A stretch of DNA of 64,000 bases from Methanosphaera sp. BMS (GCF_003268005.1 NZ_CP014213.1:1302001-1366000); one strand, 5' to 3'. Shown: positions 1 through 10,030, counted from the first letter of the stretch. The notes: generated from the letters alone by a model not told the origin. Made by a program: numbers and translations.

Positions 1-67
1 CATCCAAAAAAAGTGGGAAAAGATTAATGATTGATGTATGTCATCAAGAAAAATAAGAAAAAAGGGA

Positions 68-916
68 TTATTTCAATTGTTCAAGCAATGCCTTTTCAAA
101 CGATTCATAAGATGGGGTCCTATCCGTGAATATTTCAAAAGCGGTTATTCCCTGATAAATCAGCATGTTTGTACCACTGATTGTGGTGGCTCCATTATCC
201 TTTGCCATTTTAAGTAGTTTTGTCTCCAGCGGATTGTAGATTATATCCATTACCACATGATTTCCATTTATTTTTTCGGTTTTTATGGGAGTATCTGCAT
301 CTACATTAGGATACATTCCTATTGGTGTGGTGTTTATGATTATATCCACATCTTCAAGTATAATGTCTGCTTTTTCAATGTCCACATAGCTTATCTGGTC
401 AAATCCCGTTTGTTTTTTTAGGTTGTCTATCAATTGAATTGCATTGTCCCTGCTTCTGTTTGCTATTGTTAAACTGTTTATTCCATGATTGAGCAATGTG
501 AATGTTATCGCCTTTGACGCTCCTCCAGCACCCAGTACGAGTACCTTTTTATCTTTAAGATCCGTGTATTTTTCAATGGACTTAACTGCCCCGGTTCCAT
601 CGGTATTGTATCCCCTGGCTATCCCATCCTTAAATCTTATTGTATTTACCGCATTGATTCGTCTTGCCGTGTCGTCAACTTCATCCAGGTATTCTATTAT
701 ATCCGTCTTGTAGGGTATTGTCACATTCAATCCAACCAATCCCATGGTCTTGGCCGATTCTATAAGATGGGATAAATTCCCTTTTTCTATCTTGAATGCC
801 ACGTATACATAGTCCATACCCAGTTGTTTATATGCCGCGTTGTGCATCGGTGGAGATAGACTGTGTTCTATGGGATTGCCTATTACGGCCACCACTTTTG
901 TCTTTCCTGTTATCAT
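68..916 (-). CDS. aroE: Shikimate dehydrogenase
   Basis: Catalyses NADPH-dependent reduction of 3-dehydroshikimate to shikimate in aromatic amino acid synthesis (cytoplasm). The 282-residue product has the family length. The substrate-site motif SLSPPMHN is at residues 19-26, catalytic Lys70 lies in NVTIPYK, Asn91 in NAVNT and Asp106 in GYNTDGTG. The dinucleotide-binding loop GAGGASKA is at 129-136 with NRSR at 153-156, and a Gln-containing MLIYQG motif is near the C-terminus. The gene is divergent from hisS across 390 bp. A T-rich minus-strand tail follows the stop codon (positions 40-67). Nothing unusual. Confidence 0.96.
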   Translation of the reverse strand: MITGKTKVVAVIGNPIEHSLSPPMHNAAYKQLGMDYVYVAFKIEKGNLSHLIESAKTMGLVGLNVTIPYKTDIIEYLDEVDDTARRINAVNTIRFKDGIARGYNTDGTGAVKSIEKYTDLKDKKVLVLGAGGASKAITFTLLNHGINSLTIANRSRDNAIQLIDNLKKQTGFDQISYVDIEKADIILEDVDIIINTTPIGMYPNVDADTPIKTEKINGNHVVMDIIYNPLETKLLKMAKDNGATTISGTNMLIYQGITAFEIFTDRTPSYESFEKALLEQLK

Positions 917-1306
917 ATGTTCATCTTCCTTATCAATTATCGATTATCACAAAAATAATTAAAGTCATCATATTGTTGTTTTACATATTTTTAGTTAAAA
1001 TTATTATACTATTAGTTATATATATTTAAATATTAGTAAATAATGAAAATGTCTGTATGAATTGTTGATGGATACAGTGATATCCTTTGACAGTTTATGT
1101 GAATGTTTAATTATTTTTTCAAGAGTTTAAAATGTGTCTTGTTTTAAAGTATATTTAAACCACCTATTTTTTTATATTATTAGGATAAGATGTGTTTTAT
1201 TTAGTTTTACCCTGGTTTATTTATCTTGACTGTATGGATTATGATTAATGTAAGTATTCCAGTATAGAATTAAATTTTATAAGTAATTTTAGGACGTGTA
1301 TTAAAT
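917..1306. other. Divergent intergenic region aroE / hisS
   Basis: 390 bp of very AT-rich DNA between divergent genes. A TATATATATTTAAAT stretch near 1015-1030 could serve as TATA box on the minus strand for aroE. TTTTATAA at 1275-1282 lies about 25 bp before the hisS ATG, so hisS may have a very short or leaderless transcript. I see no convincing RNA gene, repeat or small ORF here. Confidence 0.5.
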
Positions 1307-2590
1307 ATGGATTTTACAAAACCAAGAGGAACAAGGGATTTTCTAATAGAGGATATGAAGGAACGTAAATACGTTGAAAATACCATTAGAAAGACAGTTG
1401 AAAGTTATGGATTCAATGAGATAAAAACGCCGATATTTGAGGATTTGGAACTGTTTACCACAAAAAGTGGAGATGCAATAAAGGAGGAGATTTATCACTT
1501 CCAGGATAAGGGCGGCCGTGACTTGGCATTAAGGCCGGAACTTACAGCCAGCGTGTCACGTTTATATGACAACAACCTCCAGAAGAGTGCAAAACCGTTG
1601 AAGATGTACTACTTCGGCAGCTGTTTCAGATATGAACGACCACAGGCAGGACGTTTCAGACAGTTCTGGCAGTTTGGCGTGGAGGTTATAGGTGGAACAC
1701 CCGTCTATAACGAGGCCGAGATAATAGCAATGGCAAACGAGACCCTTAAAAGATTGAAGATTCAAAACTATGAGGTTGCAATAGGCCATTTGGGAATAAT
1801 AAAGGGTGTTCTAAACCACCTGGATATCCCATCAGATAAACAGACACAAATCATTGCCAGTATCGATAAGCAAGATTATGATTTGCTTGATGAAATCCTT
1901 ACAACATGCAATGTCAACGATGAATATAAAAACATCATCACAAGCATCATCAATGTCAACGGCTCACATGATGATTTAAACAGCATCCGGGATTTACTGC
2001 TGGACATACCAGAAAGTATGGAAGCATTAGAGCAGTTGAATGAAATATTGACCGTTGTTGAGGCATTCGGATTTGATGATTATACCGTGAAGTTATCCAT
2101 TGCACGTGGTCTTGACTATTACACGGGCGTCGTATTTGAGATATATGTACCCGAGCTTGGTGCCCAAAAACAGATTACCGGTGGTGGAACATACAAGCTA
2201 ACAAGCCTATTTGACAGTGAAGACGTAGAATCCACGGGATTTGCATTTGGTTTTGACCGTATCATGGAAGCGTTCCACAAGCAGAAACTTGAAGTGGAAG
2301 AGGACAACTACAACAAGGTACTTGTCGTTCCTATCAAGAAGGAATTCAAAATGGAAGCCATCAAGGTTGCACAATTACTTAGAAATGCAGATATCATAAC
2401 GGACATTGACCTTAAGGGCAAGAAGCTTAAGAAAAATCTGTCCTTTGCAAACAGCAACAACATCAACAATGTAGTGTTGATTGGAGCACAGGAAGTTGAG
2501 GATGGTACCGTTACGTTAAAGCATATGGATAGCAAAGAGCAGGTAACAATTCCACGTGATGAACTTGTGGACAATATACTAAACGAGTAG
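1307..2590 (+). CDS. hisS: Histidyl-tRNA synthetase
   Basis: Charges tRNA-His with histidine (class II synthetase, cytoplasm). The 427-residue product has the normal length. Class II motif 2 is visible as FRYERPQAGRFRQFWQFG (about residues 107-124). The histidine-binding signature RGLDYYTGVVFE and the motif 3 region TGFAFGFDRIMEAF also match. The C-terminal anticodon-binding domain covers roughly the last 90 residues. It is first in a tightly spaced plus-strand run with hisI, a PIN/KH ATPase, a TIM-barrel protein and endA. The promoter TATA-like element is unusually close to the ATG. Confidence 0.97.
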   Translation: MDFTKPRGTRDFLIEDMKERKYVENTIRKTVESYGFNEIKTPIFEDLELFTTKSGDAIKEEIYHFQDKGGRDLALRPELTASVSRLYDNNLQKSAKPLKMYYFGSCFRYERPQAGRFRQFWQFGVEVIGGTPVYNEAEIIAMANETLKRLKIQNYEVAIGHLGIIKGVLNHLDIPSDKQTQIIASIDKQDYDLLDEILTTCNVNDEYKNIITSIINVNGSHDDLNSIRDLLLDIPESMEALEQLNEILTVVEAFGFDDYTVKLSIARGLDYYTGVVFEIYVPELGAQKQITGGGTYKLTSLFDSEDVESTGFAFGFDRIMEAFHKQKLEVEEDNYNKVLVVPIKKEFKMEAIKVAQLLRNADIITDIDLKGKKLKKNLSFANSNNINNVVLIGAQEVEDGTVTLKHMDSKEQVTIPRDELVDNILNE

Positions 2591-2603
2591 GGAAGTGTAT
2601 TGT

Positions 2604-2993
2604 ATGATTGAACCTAACTTTAGGCATGAAATCAATGGTAAAAAGTTAGCAACCGCCATTGTCCAGGATTATAATACAAATGAAGTGCTGATGCTTGCAT
2701 TTATCGATAAAGATGCTTATATCAAAACAGTAAAAACCAAGAAGGCACACTTCTATAGTACCAGCAGAAATAAAATATGGCTTAAGGGTGAAGAGTCAGG
2801 CCATACACAGGAAGTACAAAAGATACTCTTTGACTGTGACAGGGATGCCGTGATATTCAAGGTCAAACAGAATGGTGGAGCATGTCATACTGGTCATTAT
2901 TCCTGCTTCTATAGCGTGCTGTCAAGTGACAATAACAGTCTTATAGAATTTGGCGATAAGGTATTTGACCCGGATGAAATCTATAGCAAGTAG
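2604..2993 (+). CDS. hisI: Phosphoribosyl-AMP cyclohydrolase
   Basis: Opens the adenine ring of phosphoribosyl-AMP in histidine biosynthesis (third step). The product is about 129 residues, the monofunctional archaeal form without a fused HisE domain. The metal-binding motif DCDRDAV and the zinc cysteines in GGACHTGHYSCFY are present. An in-frame GTG at 2595 would add three residues. I prefer ATG 2604 because GGAAGTG at 2591-2597 then sits at ribosome-binding distance. The gene lies 13 bp after hisS, so the pairing of a histidine synthesis gene with the histidyl-tRNA synthetase is functional as well as positional. Confidence 0.94.
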   Translation: MIEPNFRHEINGKKLATAIVQDYNTNEVLMLAFIDKDAYIKTVKTKKAHFYSTSRNKIWLKGEESGHTQEVQKILFDCDRDAVIFKVKQNGGACHTGHYSCFYSVLSSDNNSLIEFGDKVFDPDEIYSK

Positions 2994-3002
2994 GTGTAAT
3001 CC

Positions 3003-4844
3003 ATGAAAATTGTACCTGATACCAGCATTATTATAGATCAAATGCTTACCAAACTGATAGAGGATTGTTTTGAAAATGCGGAAGTGCTGATACCGGAGGC
3101 CGTGCAGTCAGAGATTGAAAACCATGCAAACAGAAGAAAGGATATTGGATATAGTGGTATTGATGAGCTAAAGAGGCTGCGTACCCTTGCTGATGAGGGA
3201 GTTATTGACCTTAAGTATGTCGGCAGACGTCCACAGTTGGATGAGGTTTCACTTGCACGCGGTGGTGAAATAGATGCGATGATCAGGGATATTGCAAGAA
3301 AACACAACGCCACCCTGGTTACCAGTGACAGACTTCAAAGTCAGATAGCAGAGGCACAGGGCATTGACACATACTTCTACCAGAAGCAGGCCCCGCAAAT
3401 TGTTAAAACCGAACTTGAGAAGTACTTTGCAGATGACATATCAAGCATACATCTTAGGGAAAATACCGTGCCAATGGCCAAGCGTGGAAAGCCCGGTCAA
3501 ATCGAGTTGATTGAACTTGACTATGTTCCGCTTAGATATAATGACCTTGACAGGATAACGAATGAACTGTTGGCTCAGACCCAGCTTAGACAGGACGCAT
3601 TTATTGAAATAGAAAAAAATGGAGTGAAAGTCATTCAATTCGGCAATTTAAGAGTAACTGTTGCCAAACGTCCATTTGCGGATGGATTTGAGATAACTGC
3701 CATTAAACCTGTTAACAGGCTTGACTTGATAGACTACGACGTTTCCGAGAAGTTGCTTAAAAGATTATCCGATGAGGCTAAGGGAATACTTGTAGCAGGT
3801 TCTCCAGGTGCGGGTAAGTCAACCTTTGCCCAGGCTTTGGCGGAATATTATCATTATGATTTGGAAAAGATTGTTAAGACCATGGAAAATCCTAGGGACT
3901 TGAATCTTGATGATAACATTACACAGTATGCTCCACTGGAGGGAAGCATGGAGGATACGGCTGACATACTTCTTCTTGTGAGGCCGGACTTCACTTTGTT
4001 TGATGAGGTTAGAAAGACCCGTGACTTTGAAATATACTCAGATATGAGACTTGCGGGTGTGGGAATGATTGGAATTGTCCATGCTACACGTGCAATTGAT
4101 GCAATTCAAAGATTTCTGGGACGATTGGAGTTGGGTGTCATCCCATCTGTCATCGATACTACAATCTATATAGAGGATGGTGAGATTAGATCAGTCTACT
4201 CCATTGAACTGACAGTCAAGGTGCCTACCGGTATGATTGAGGCTGACTTGGCAAGGCCTGTTATAGAAATAAAGGATTTGGAAACTGAGGAATTGCTGTA
4301 TGAAATATATACATATGGTGAACAGACAATCGTGATGAACGTCAACAAGCCGAAGGATTCAAATAAGGAGGACAAGTCATCAGTTGACAAGATTGTAACC
4401 CGTGTCATTAGAAATGAAATTTACAGGATAGTGCCTAACGTGGCTGTTGAGATATCACTGTTGTCAAATAACCGTGCACTTGTAGAGATTGACCCTGAAT
4501 ATGCAGGTACCATTATAGGCAAGAACGGCAAGACAATAGAGAAAATAGAGGAAAGAGCCGGTATAAGCATTGAAGTGCAGGACTTGGAAGTCAAGGAAAT
4601 TGAGGACAAGAAGATTATCCCTGTAAGCATTTCCGGCAACTATATCTCACTTAACTTTAGAAAAGAGGATATTGGTGCAAGTTATGATATCATAGTTGAA
4701 GGAGAGTATCTTTTTACCGCTACTGTTGGTAAAAAGGCCAATATCAGACTTAAAAGAAATATTGAGATGGGCGAGATTATCATCAAAGCCATGAAAAAGG
4801 ATGAACCGGTATATGCCAGACTAAGAAATGAGGACTTTTATTAA
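3003..4844 (+). CDS. PIN domain - PilT-type ATPase - KH domain protein
   Basis: A 613-residue archaeal three-domain protein. The N-terminal PIN nuclease-like domain (about 1-135) has the early acidic residue in VPDTSIIID and a later VTSDR. The central PilT/VirB11-like ATPase domain has Walker A GSPGAGKST near residue 265 and Walker B-like LLLVRPDFTLFDEV. The C-terminal KH RNA-binding domain carries IIGKNGKTIEKIEE. The family is conserved in euryarchaea and is thought to act in RNA metabolism, but its substrate is not established. AGGTG of the ribosome-binding site overlaps the hisI stop codon, so translation is probably coupled to hisI. Confidence 0.9.
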   Translation: MKIVPDTSIIIDQMLTKLIEDCFENAEVLIPEAVQSEIENHANRRKDIGYSGIDELKRLRTLADEGVIDLKYVGRRPQLDEVSLARGGEIDAMIRDIARKHNATLVTSDRLQSQIAEAQGIDTYFYQKQAPQIVKTELEKYFADDISSIHLRENTVPMAKRGKPGQIELIELDYVPLRYNDLDRITNELLAQTQLRQDAFIEIEKNGVKVIQFGNLRVTVAKRPFADGFEITAIKPVNRLDLIDYDVSEKLLKRLSDEAKGILVAGSPGAGKSTFAQALAEYYHYDLEKIVKTMENPRDLNLDDNITQYAPLEGSMEDTADILLLVRPDFTLFDEVRKTRDFEIYSDMRLAGVGMIGIVHATRAIDAIQRFLGRLELGVIPSVIDTTIYIEDGEIRSVYSIELTVKVPTGMIEADLARPVIEIKDLETEELLYEIYTYGEQTIVMNVNKPKDSNKEDKSSVDKIVTRVIRNEIYRIVPNVAVEISLLSNNRALVEIDPEYAGTIIGKNGKTIEKIEERAGISIEVQDLEVKEIEDKKIIPVSISGNYISLNFRKEDIGASYDIIVEGEYLFTATVGKKANIRLKRNIEMGEIIIKAMKKDEPVYARLRNEDFY

Positions 4845-4872
4845 GCATTGAATTATTCGGGAGATTATTATT

Positions 4873-5631
4873 ATGAAATTCAGTATTTCAACTCATGGAT
4901 TGTATCCTGCAAAGATTGAAAATGTTTTGGAGTTTATTGACAGGGTTCACTTCAGGTATTTGGAGATTGTTAAGGAATATCCATATTATGATGTGACAAG
5001 CGATGACCTATCAAGTTATGATATTAACTGCAGCATTCACTCACCAATCAGTGACATTAACATAGCAAGCCATATGGACAAAATCAGGGAGGCTTCAATC
5101 AGGGAGATTGAAGATTCCTTCAGGATGGCCAATGATATCAATGCCGAATGTGTCGTGGTTCATCCGGGTACAATTTCTTCGATGGCATATAAGTTTACCG
5201 ATAAGATTTTGGAGTACAACACGGACAGCCTAGTTAAGTGTCAACGACTTGCCGAGGAGTATGGCGTCAGGATGTGTCTTGAAAACATGCCCTTGGTTGA
5301 TGGACTGCTGTACTCGAATATTGATGCCCTCTTTGAGTTTGTTGAACAGACACTTCACTGTGACATTTGTATGGACGTGGGACATGCATATACCAATGCA
5401 TTCGGCGTTGATGAGATGTTCAAATCAAGTGATATCCGTCACGTGCATCTTAGCGACAATGACGGCTCATATGATATGCATGACGCGTTAGGCTCCGGGG
5501 ATATTGACTTTGTAGGGGTATTTGACACTCTTGAAAGGATTAAATATGACGGCATATGTGTCATTGAGGTTAAAAGTCTTGCCAATGTATATAAGAGCAT
5601 TGACTATTTGAAGAGTATTGAAAGGATTTAG
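4873..5631 (+). CDS. Sugar phosphate isomerase/epimerase-like TIM-barrel protein
   Basis: 252-residue xylose isomerase-like/AP endonuclease family 2 TIM barrel. Candidate metal ligands are the Glu in CLENMP, Asp and His in CMDVGHAY, the His pair around HVHLSDNDG and the Glu in CVIEVKS, in the family order. These motifs fit a divalent-metal-dependent isomerase, epimerase or endonuclease IV-type fold, but the substrate cannot be read from sequence. It lies 28 bp after the PIN/KH ATPase and its stop abuts the endA ribosome-binding site, so it belongs to the same operon-like run. Confidence 0.82.
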   Translation: MKFSISTHGLYPAKIENVLEFIDRVHFRYLEIVKEYPYYDVTSDDLSSYDINCSIHSPISDINIASHMDKIREASIREIEDSFRMANDINAECVVVHPGTISSMAYKFTDKILEYNTDSLVKCQRLAEEYGVRMCLENMPLVDGLLYSNIDALFEFVEQTLHCDICMDVGHAYTNAFGVDEMFKSSDIRHVHLSDNDGSYDMHDALGSGDIDFVGVFDTLERIKYDGICVIEVKSLANVYKSIDYLKSIERI

Positions 5632-5640
5632 GTGTTTATT

Positions 5641-6147
5641 ATGATGAATTCTATTTTAAAGGATGACCGTGTAATAGTTATTGATGAACATGCCCATAAC
5701 CTATATAATAAGCGTTATTATGGTAACCTTACCAATATCGGACTGGAGTTATCACTCATTGAAGCATTGTATCTTTTAAACAAGGACAAGATACTTATCT
5801 TTGATGGTGAAAACATCGTTGATGAAAAACGTTTGACTGGCATCATAAAGGACAGGCATATCTATTCCCATTATCTTGTCTATAGTGACCTTCGTACACG
5901 CGGCTATATCATCAAGACCGGATTTAAGTATGGAAGTGACTTCAGGATATATGAGCGTGGACATAGCCCCGGTGACGGTCATTCCAGTTTTCTTGTGAAG
6001 ATTTTGTCAGAGGAACAGAACATTAATGTCACTGACTTTTCAAGCTATGTTCGTGTAGCTCATGGTGTCCGTAAGACTTTGCTGTTGGCTGTTGTTGATG
6101 ACGAGTATGACATTACCTATTATAATGTTGAATGGACAAGGCCGTAA
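5641..6147 (+). CDS. endA: tRNA-intron endonuclease EndA
   Basis: Cuts introns from precursor tRNAs at bulge-helix-bulge structures. The product is about 168 residues, matching the short homotetrameric archaeal type. The catalytic triad is recognisable in the C-terminal domain: Tyr in DFRIYERG, His in GDGHSSFLVK and Lys in HGVRKTLLL. An upstream in-frame GTG at 5632 is possible. I prefer ATG 5641 because AGGTG (5630-5634) then forms the ribosome-binding site, overlapping the previous stop codon. It is the last gene of the hisS run; trpS follows after 177 bp. Confidence 0.94.
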   Translation: MMNSILKDDRVIVIDEHAHNLYNKRYYGNLTNIGLELSLIEALYLLNKDKILIFDGENIVDEKRLTGIIKDRHIYSHYLVYSDLRTRGYIIKTGFKYGSDFRIYERGHSPGDGHSSFLVKILSEEQNINVTDFSSYVRVAHGVRKTLLLAVVDDEYDITYYNVEWTRP

Positions 6148-6318
6148 CAGGTTTGTAGAGTGTTAAAAAGAATGGGATTTTACTTGGAAAGAATAATCTC
6201 AAAAAGCGAAAATGTAAAAAGGATTATTTGAAAGAAATAATTATTAAAGAAAAATCTAAAAAAATATATTATGACATATTAATATTATCTTTGAAATTAG
6301 TTTAAGGAGTGTTTTAAT

Positions 6319-7413
6319 TTGAATATGATTGATCCATGGGGTTCTTCCATCATTGACTATGAGAAGCTCACACAACAGTTTGGTATAAAGGCATTTAAGG
6401 ATGTTGTAGGTGACATTCCGGATGCCAGTAAATTGATGACCAGAGGAATCATCTTTGGTCATAGGGATTATGAAAAGATAACCGATGCATTGAATAACAA
6501 CAAGAAATTTGCTACCATGACCGGTATGATGCCCAGCGGCCGTATGCATATCGGACATAAGATGGTTGTGGATCAGCTTAAGTGGTATCAGTCCATGGGC
6601 TCTGACATCTACCTGTCAATTGCGGATATGGAGGCATATGCTGCACGTAACATAAACAAGGAGGAGTCAAGACGCCTTGCATTGGAGGAGTACATCGTCA
6701 ATTATATTGCATTGGGCCTTGATGTTACAAGGGATAACTTCCATTTGTATCTGCAATCGGAAAATGATGACGTTAAAAACCTGGCGTATCTGATTGGTAA
6801 GAAGATTACATTTAGCCAGATGCGTAGTATCTACGGTTTTGACAACAGTACCAACATATCTCATATCTACACGCCGCTTTTGCAGGTAGCCGACATTTTG
6901 CATCCACAACTGGAGGAACATGGCGGTCCTAAACCCGTCATTGTACCTGTCGGTCCCGACCAGGACCCACATATAAGACTTACAAGGGACATTGCGGCAA
7001 AGTTTAATGAAGAGTACTCCTTTGTTGAGCCGTCAGCTACGTTCCACCGCTTCATGACCGGCCTTACGGGAGAGAAGATGAGCAGCAGCAAACCTAAAAC
7101 CGCAATATACTTAACCGATACTGTTAAGGATGCTGTTAAAAAGACCAAAAGTGCCAAGACGGGCGGACGTGACAGTCTTAAAGAGCAGAAGGAACTTGGA
7201 GGACAGCCGGATAAGTGTTCAATATATGAGTTGCTTGTATACCATCTGGTGGATGATGACAGTAAACTGGAAGAAATCAAGGACAAATGTCTCAATGGTG
7301 AAATTCTCTGTGGCGAGTGTAAGGCATGTGCCTGTGAGCTGTTAGAGAAAATGTTTGAAGACTTGAACTCAAAAAGAAGCGAAGCCGAAGAGATTGCCGA
7401 AAACCTACTGTAA
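6319..7413 (+). CDS. trpS: Tryptophanyl-tRNA synthetase
   Basis: Class I synthetase charging tRNA-Trp. The 364-residue product has the HIGH-type motif PSGRMHIGHKM near residue 75 and the KMSKS-type motif GEKMSSSKP near residue 255. The N-terminal extension before the Rossmann fold is usual in archaeal TrpS. The start is TTG 6319, nine bases after AAGGAG (6304-6309); ATG 6325 is the alternative at 15 bases. A cysteine-rich patch (CGECKACACE) lies near the C-terminus. The gap upstream (6148-6318) separates it from the hisS-endA run. Confidence 0.95.
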   Translation: MNMIDPWGSSIIDYEKLTQQFGIKAFKDVVGDIPDASKLMTRGIIFGHRDYEKITDALNNNKKFATMTGMMPSGRMHIGHKMVVDQLKWYQSMGSDIYLSIADMEAYAARNINKEESRRLALEEYIVNYIALGLDVTRDNFHLYLQSENDDVKNLAYLIGKKITFSQMRSIYGFDNSTNISHIYTPLLQVADILHPQLEEHGGPKPVIVPVGPDQDPHIRLTRDIAAKFNEEYSFVEPSATFHRFMTGLTGEKMSSSKPKTAIYLTDTVKDAVKKTKSAKTGGRDSLKEQKELGGQPDKCSIYELLVYHLVDDDSKLEEIKDKCLNGEILCGECKACACELLEKMFEDLNSKRSEAEEIAENLL

Positions 7414-7483
7414 GCAGAATTAAAGCAATGGCTTCAGGTAAAGTTTATTAATTATTATCTACTAAAAGGTTATTATTAACGAA

Positions 7484-8113
7484 GTGATGAATGTGAATGT
7501 GAATATTAAAAAGATAAGTGTTGACTATTTTAACAGAATGAAGTATTACTGTTTATTATCAATGGTGATTTTTGTTGCATTTCTTCTGTTATCATACTTT
7601 TATCCATCATTCTTTAGTAGCATAATGAGTCAGGCTCTGCAGAACATGCGTGATGGTGTAACTAATGGACAGATACTTCTTGAGACAACGTCATTATTTA
7701 TAAATAACTTTACGGTTGCTCTAAACATTTATACCAGCGGCATCTACCTGAGCATTCCGTCACTTTATCTGCTGGCATATAATGCGGCCATGGTCGGTTA
7801 TACAGGTGCCAGTTTGCCATTGAATTACTTCTTGGCCTACACCCTGCCACATGGTATCTTTGAGTTGACTGCCATCATATTATCTGGTGCTGCCAGTTTC
7901 AGGTTGACTCATGGAATCCTAAAGTTATTTGCGGGAATCAACTTCAAGGTGGAAAATAAGGGGGAATATTTCTTCAGGAATGCCGAGAATTGTCTGATGA
8001 TGATTGTTGACAGTGCCGTGCTTATGGTTATAATCGCGGTATTGCTTCTTGTTGCGGCATTTATTGAAGCCAATATCACGTTGGGCATTGGCCAATTTGT
8101 TACGGGTATCTGA
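7484..8113 (+). CDS. SpoIIM-like integral membrane protein
   Basis: 209-residue polytopic membrane protein of the stage II sporulation protein M-like family (DUF95 type), common in methanogens, with no sporulation role in archaea. A first hydrophobic segment is near residues 22-45. A central hydrophobic run contains YTSGIYLSIPSLYLLAYNAA and PHGIFELTAIILSGAASF, the family hallmark. A final segment is near 170-195. Start GTG 7484 or ATG 7487 cannot be separated. The function is unknown; it may be a membrane organiser or transport accessory. Confidence 0.82.
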   Translation: MMNVNVNIKKISVDYFNRMKYYCLLSMVIFVAFLLLSYFYPSFFSSIMSQALQNMRDGVTNGQILLETTSLFINNFTVALNIYTSGIYLSIPSLYLLAYNAAMVGYTGASLPLNYFLAYTLPHGIFELTAIILSGAASFRLTHGILKLFAGINFKVENKGEYFFRNAENCLMMIVDSAVLMVIIAVLLLVAAFIEANITLGIGQFVTGI

Positions 8114-8413
8114 TAGTTTTAGAGTTGACTTCTGATGTTTTACTTCGAAATAATCCCCTTCCGCTTTATCTTTTTTAAAATGAATTATTTTATATGAATA
8201 TGACTTTCCTTTTTAGATGAGATATTTTCATTTATAAATGATAAGTAAATTATAACTTGTAAGTTATAACTTATAACATATAATAATTATTAATTAGTTG
8301 ATTATAGTTAAGAGTAAAATTAATTAAAATAGCCATATTTTTAAATATTAAATTAGAAATAAAATTAATTATAAATAATAATAAATTATATACTTTGAAA
8401 ATTACTAAAAAAG
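8114..8413. other. AT-rich gap with AAGTTATAAC palindromes
   Basis: 300 bp upstream of the unrecognised 8.4-kb gene. It begins with pyrimidine-rich runs that could end the SpoIIM-like transcript. Nine-base arms TTATAACTT and AAGTTATAA separated by GT lie at about 8250-8269. The overlapping 16-mer AAGTTATAACTTATAA is at 8261-8276 and recurs at 38836-38851. The rest is A/T-rich leader with no small ORF or RNA gene that I can support. Confidence 0.5.
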
Positions 8414-8422
8414 GTGTTTATA

Positions 8423-10030
8423 ATGGTTGAAGAATTAGAGGAAATATGGACAAATTATGATAGACAAACCGTATTTAATTATGTTGAAACAAGATTACAC
8501 CATTACTTATTTACTAAAATATTTAAAGATGAAGCAGAAATAATGGGTAAAATCATCGAAATATCACAACAGGAACTTACAGGATTTAAATTAGCATACT
8601 TCTTAAACATTCCTGAAACAAAGTACATCATAGAAAACTTCGATGAACTTGAAGAATACCTTGCAGATAAGGATACCACCGAAAAACCATACTCCAGCAT
8701 ACTTCAGGTAATCAAATACATGTTTGAAAACGTTAAAAACAGTGATGCAAACAAGGTTGAAAACACGAACTTTGACGGGGATAAACTGGCATGCATCAAC
8801 TCAACGATTCTGGACAACAAGAAGAAAATCAGCCAAATACTTAAAAGCGACCTGATGGCAGATTGCCAAGTGCCTGATATCGTAGACTTATACCTTCTTG
8901 AAGAGGCATGTAAGGCCAGTGATGAAATATACAACCTTGCAAAATCATATGAGGTTTATGATGAGCTATTTGTTTTCCCATCCAAAATGGAGCTGTACAA
9001 TACCATCACGACAAACATCCTAACGGCACTAAGCAATGACAAACTATTTGAATTGTACGTACTTTTAAATACCTTGGAGGTACTTGAAACCACAAAAGGT
9101 ACAATTACATTCCAGAAAGCAGGGGTATCCGAACTGGCCGAATACTACTACCAGGTAGAGGAAAATTCCATGGAACACACCACTGTTATGCAGATATTCT
9201 TCCATGACTTGCCTGAAGAGTTAAGTGCCAAGTTCAAACCGCTGCTCAAATATCCATACATCTGTCTACGTATGACAAACTCGGTAAAGGCACAGAACTT
9301 GACACGTGTAAGTTATTTGTTACTTGAAATTGAAAGAATTACGGATAACCAAATCAAGTATAAGTGTAAGGCTACTGAGGATATTCGTAACATTCTCGTT
9401 GTATGGGATCACCGTCTGTTCAATGATGAAAAGTCACACATCAAGGTACTTGACTACAAGACACTACAGATGGGACTTAACAAATCATTCGGTAACATCT
9501 TCAAATTCCCTAACATCGAAAACGTGGATGCAATCCTTGAATACCTGCCATACTTTGAAGATACGACAAACGAGTTTGTAAGAATCGAAAACGGTCAACG
9601 CTATTATGACGATGAGGCGGACTTCTTCAAGGATGACATCTATCAGGAAAACATCTACAGGACATATGACAACCTCAAGGATTGGGAGGAAAAAGGTTGG
9701 AATTACATCAACAACCATGAGCTAATCAAAAGGCTTGATCTTATCACAATCCAGAAGATTATCTATCTAATCATGCAGAAGGAAAATACCAGGCCAGGAT
9801 TTTTAGGTAAGCTTATGGAAGACGGTACCGTTTTAACCATCCTCAGAAGGTTAAAGGAAATCAGGGACATCAACAAAAGTGAAATTACAGAACTCTATTC
9901 ACCATATAAGAAACTCAAATGTTGTCCTATACACGATCCGGACTTCTATGCTGAGAAGGAAAAAGAGATGGATGGTCTTGTATCACGTCAGTCAGAGGAA
10001 TTCTCTGAAGATGAGCTGAACGTTAAATAA
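8423..10030 (+). CDS. Hypothetical protein, about 535 residues
   Basis: I do not recognise this family. The product is soluble, acidic, rich in Leu, Glu, Lys and Tyr, predicted mostly helical, with no signal peptide, membrane segment or nucleotide-binding loop. A weak CCPIHDPDFY motif near the C-terminus contains the adjacent cysteines and a His that could bind metal. The start is ATG 8423, preceded by AAAGGTG; the in-frame GTG at 8414 is part of that ribosome-binding site. It stands alone behind a 300-bp AT-rich leader. Codon use resembles its neighbours, so I see no sign of recent transfer. Confidence 0.75.
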   Translation: MVEELEEIWTNYDRQTVFNYVETRLHHYLFTKIFKDEAEIMGKIIEISQQELTGFKLAYFLNIPETKYIIENFDELEEYLADKDTTEKPYSSILQVIKYMFENVKNSDANKVENTNFDGDKLACINSTILDNKKKISQILKSDLMADCQVPDIVDLYLLEEACKASDEIYNLAKSYEVYDELFVFPSKMELYNTITTNILTALSNDKLFELYVLLNTLEVLETTKGTITFQKAGVSELAEYYYQVEENSMEHTTVMQIFFHDLPEELSAKFKPLLKYPYICLRMTNSVKAQNLTRVSYLLLEIERITDNQIKYKCKATEDIRNILVVWDHRLFNDEKSHIKVLDYKTLQMGLNKSFGNIFKFPNIENVDAILEYLPYFEDTTNEFVRIENGQRYYDDEADFFKDDIYQENIYRTYDNLKDWEEKGWNYINNHELIKRLDLITIQKIIYLIMQKENTRPGFLGKLMEDGTVLTILRRLKEIRDINKSEITELYSPYKKLKCCPIHDPDFYAEKEKEMDGLVSRQSEEFSEDELNVK

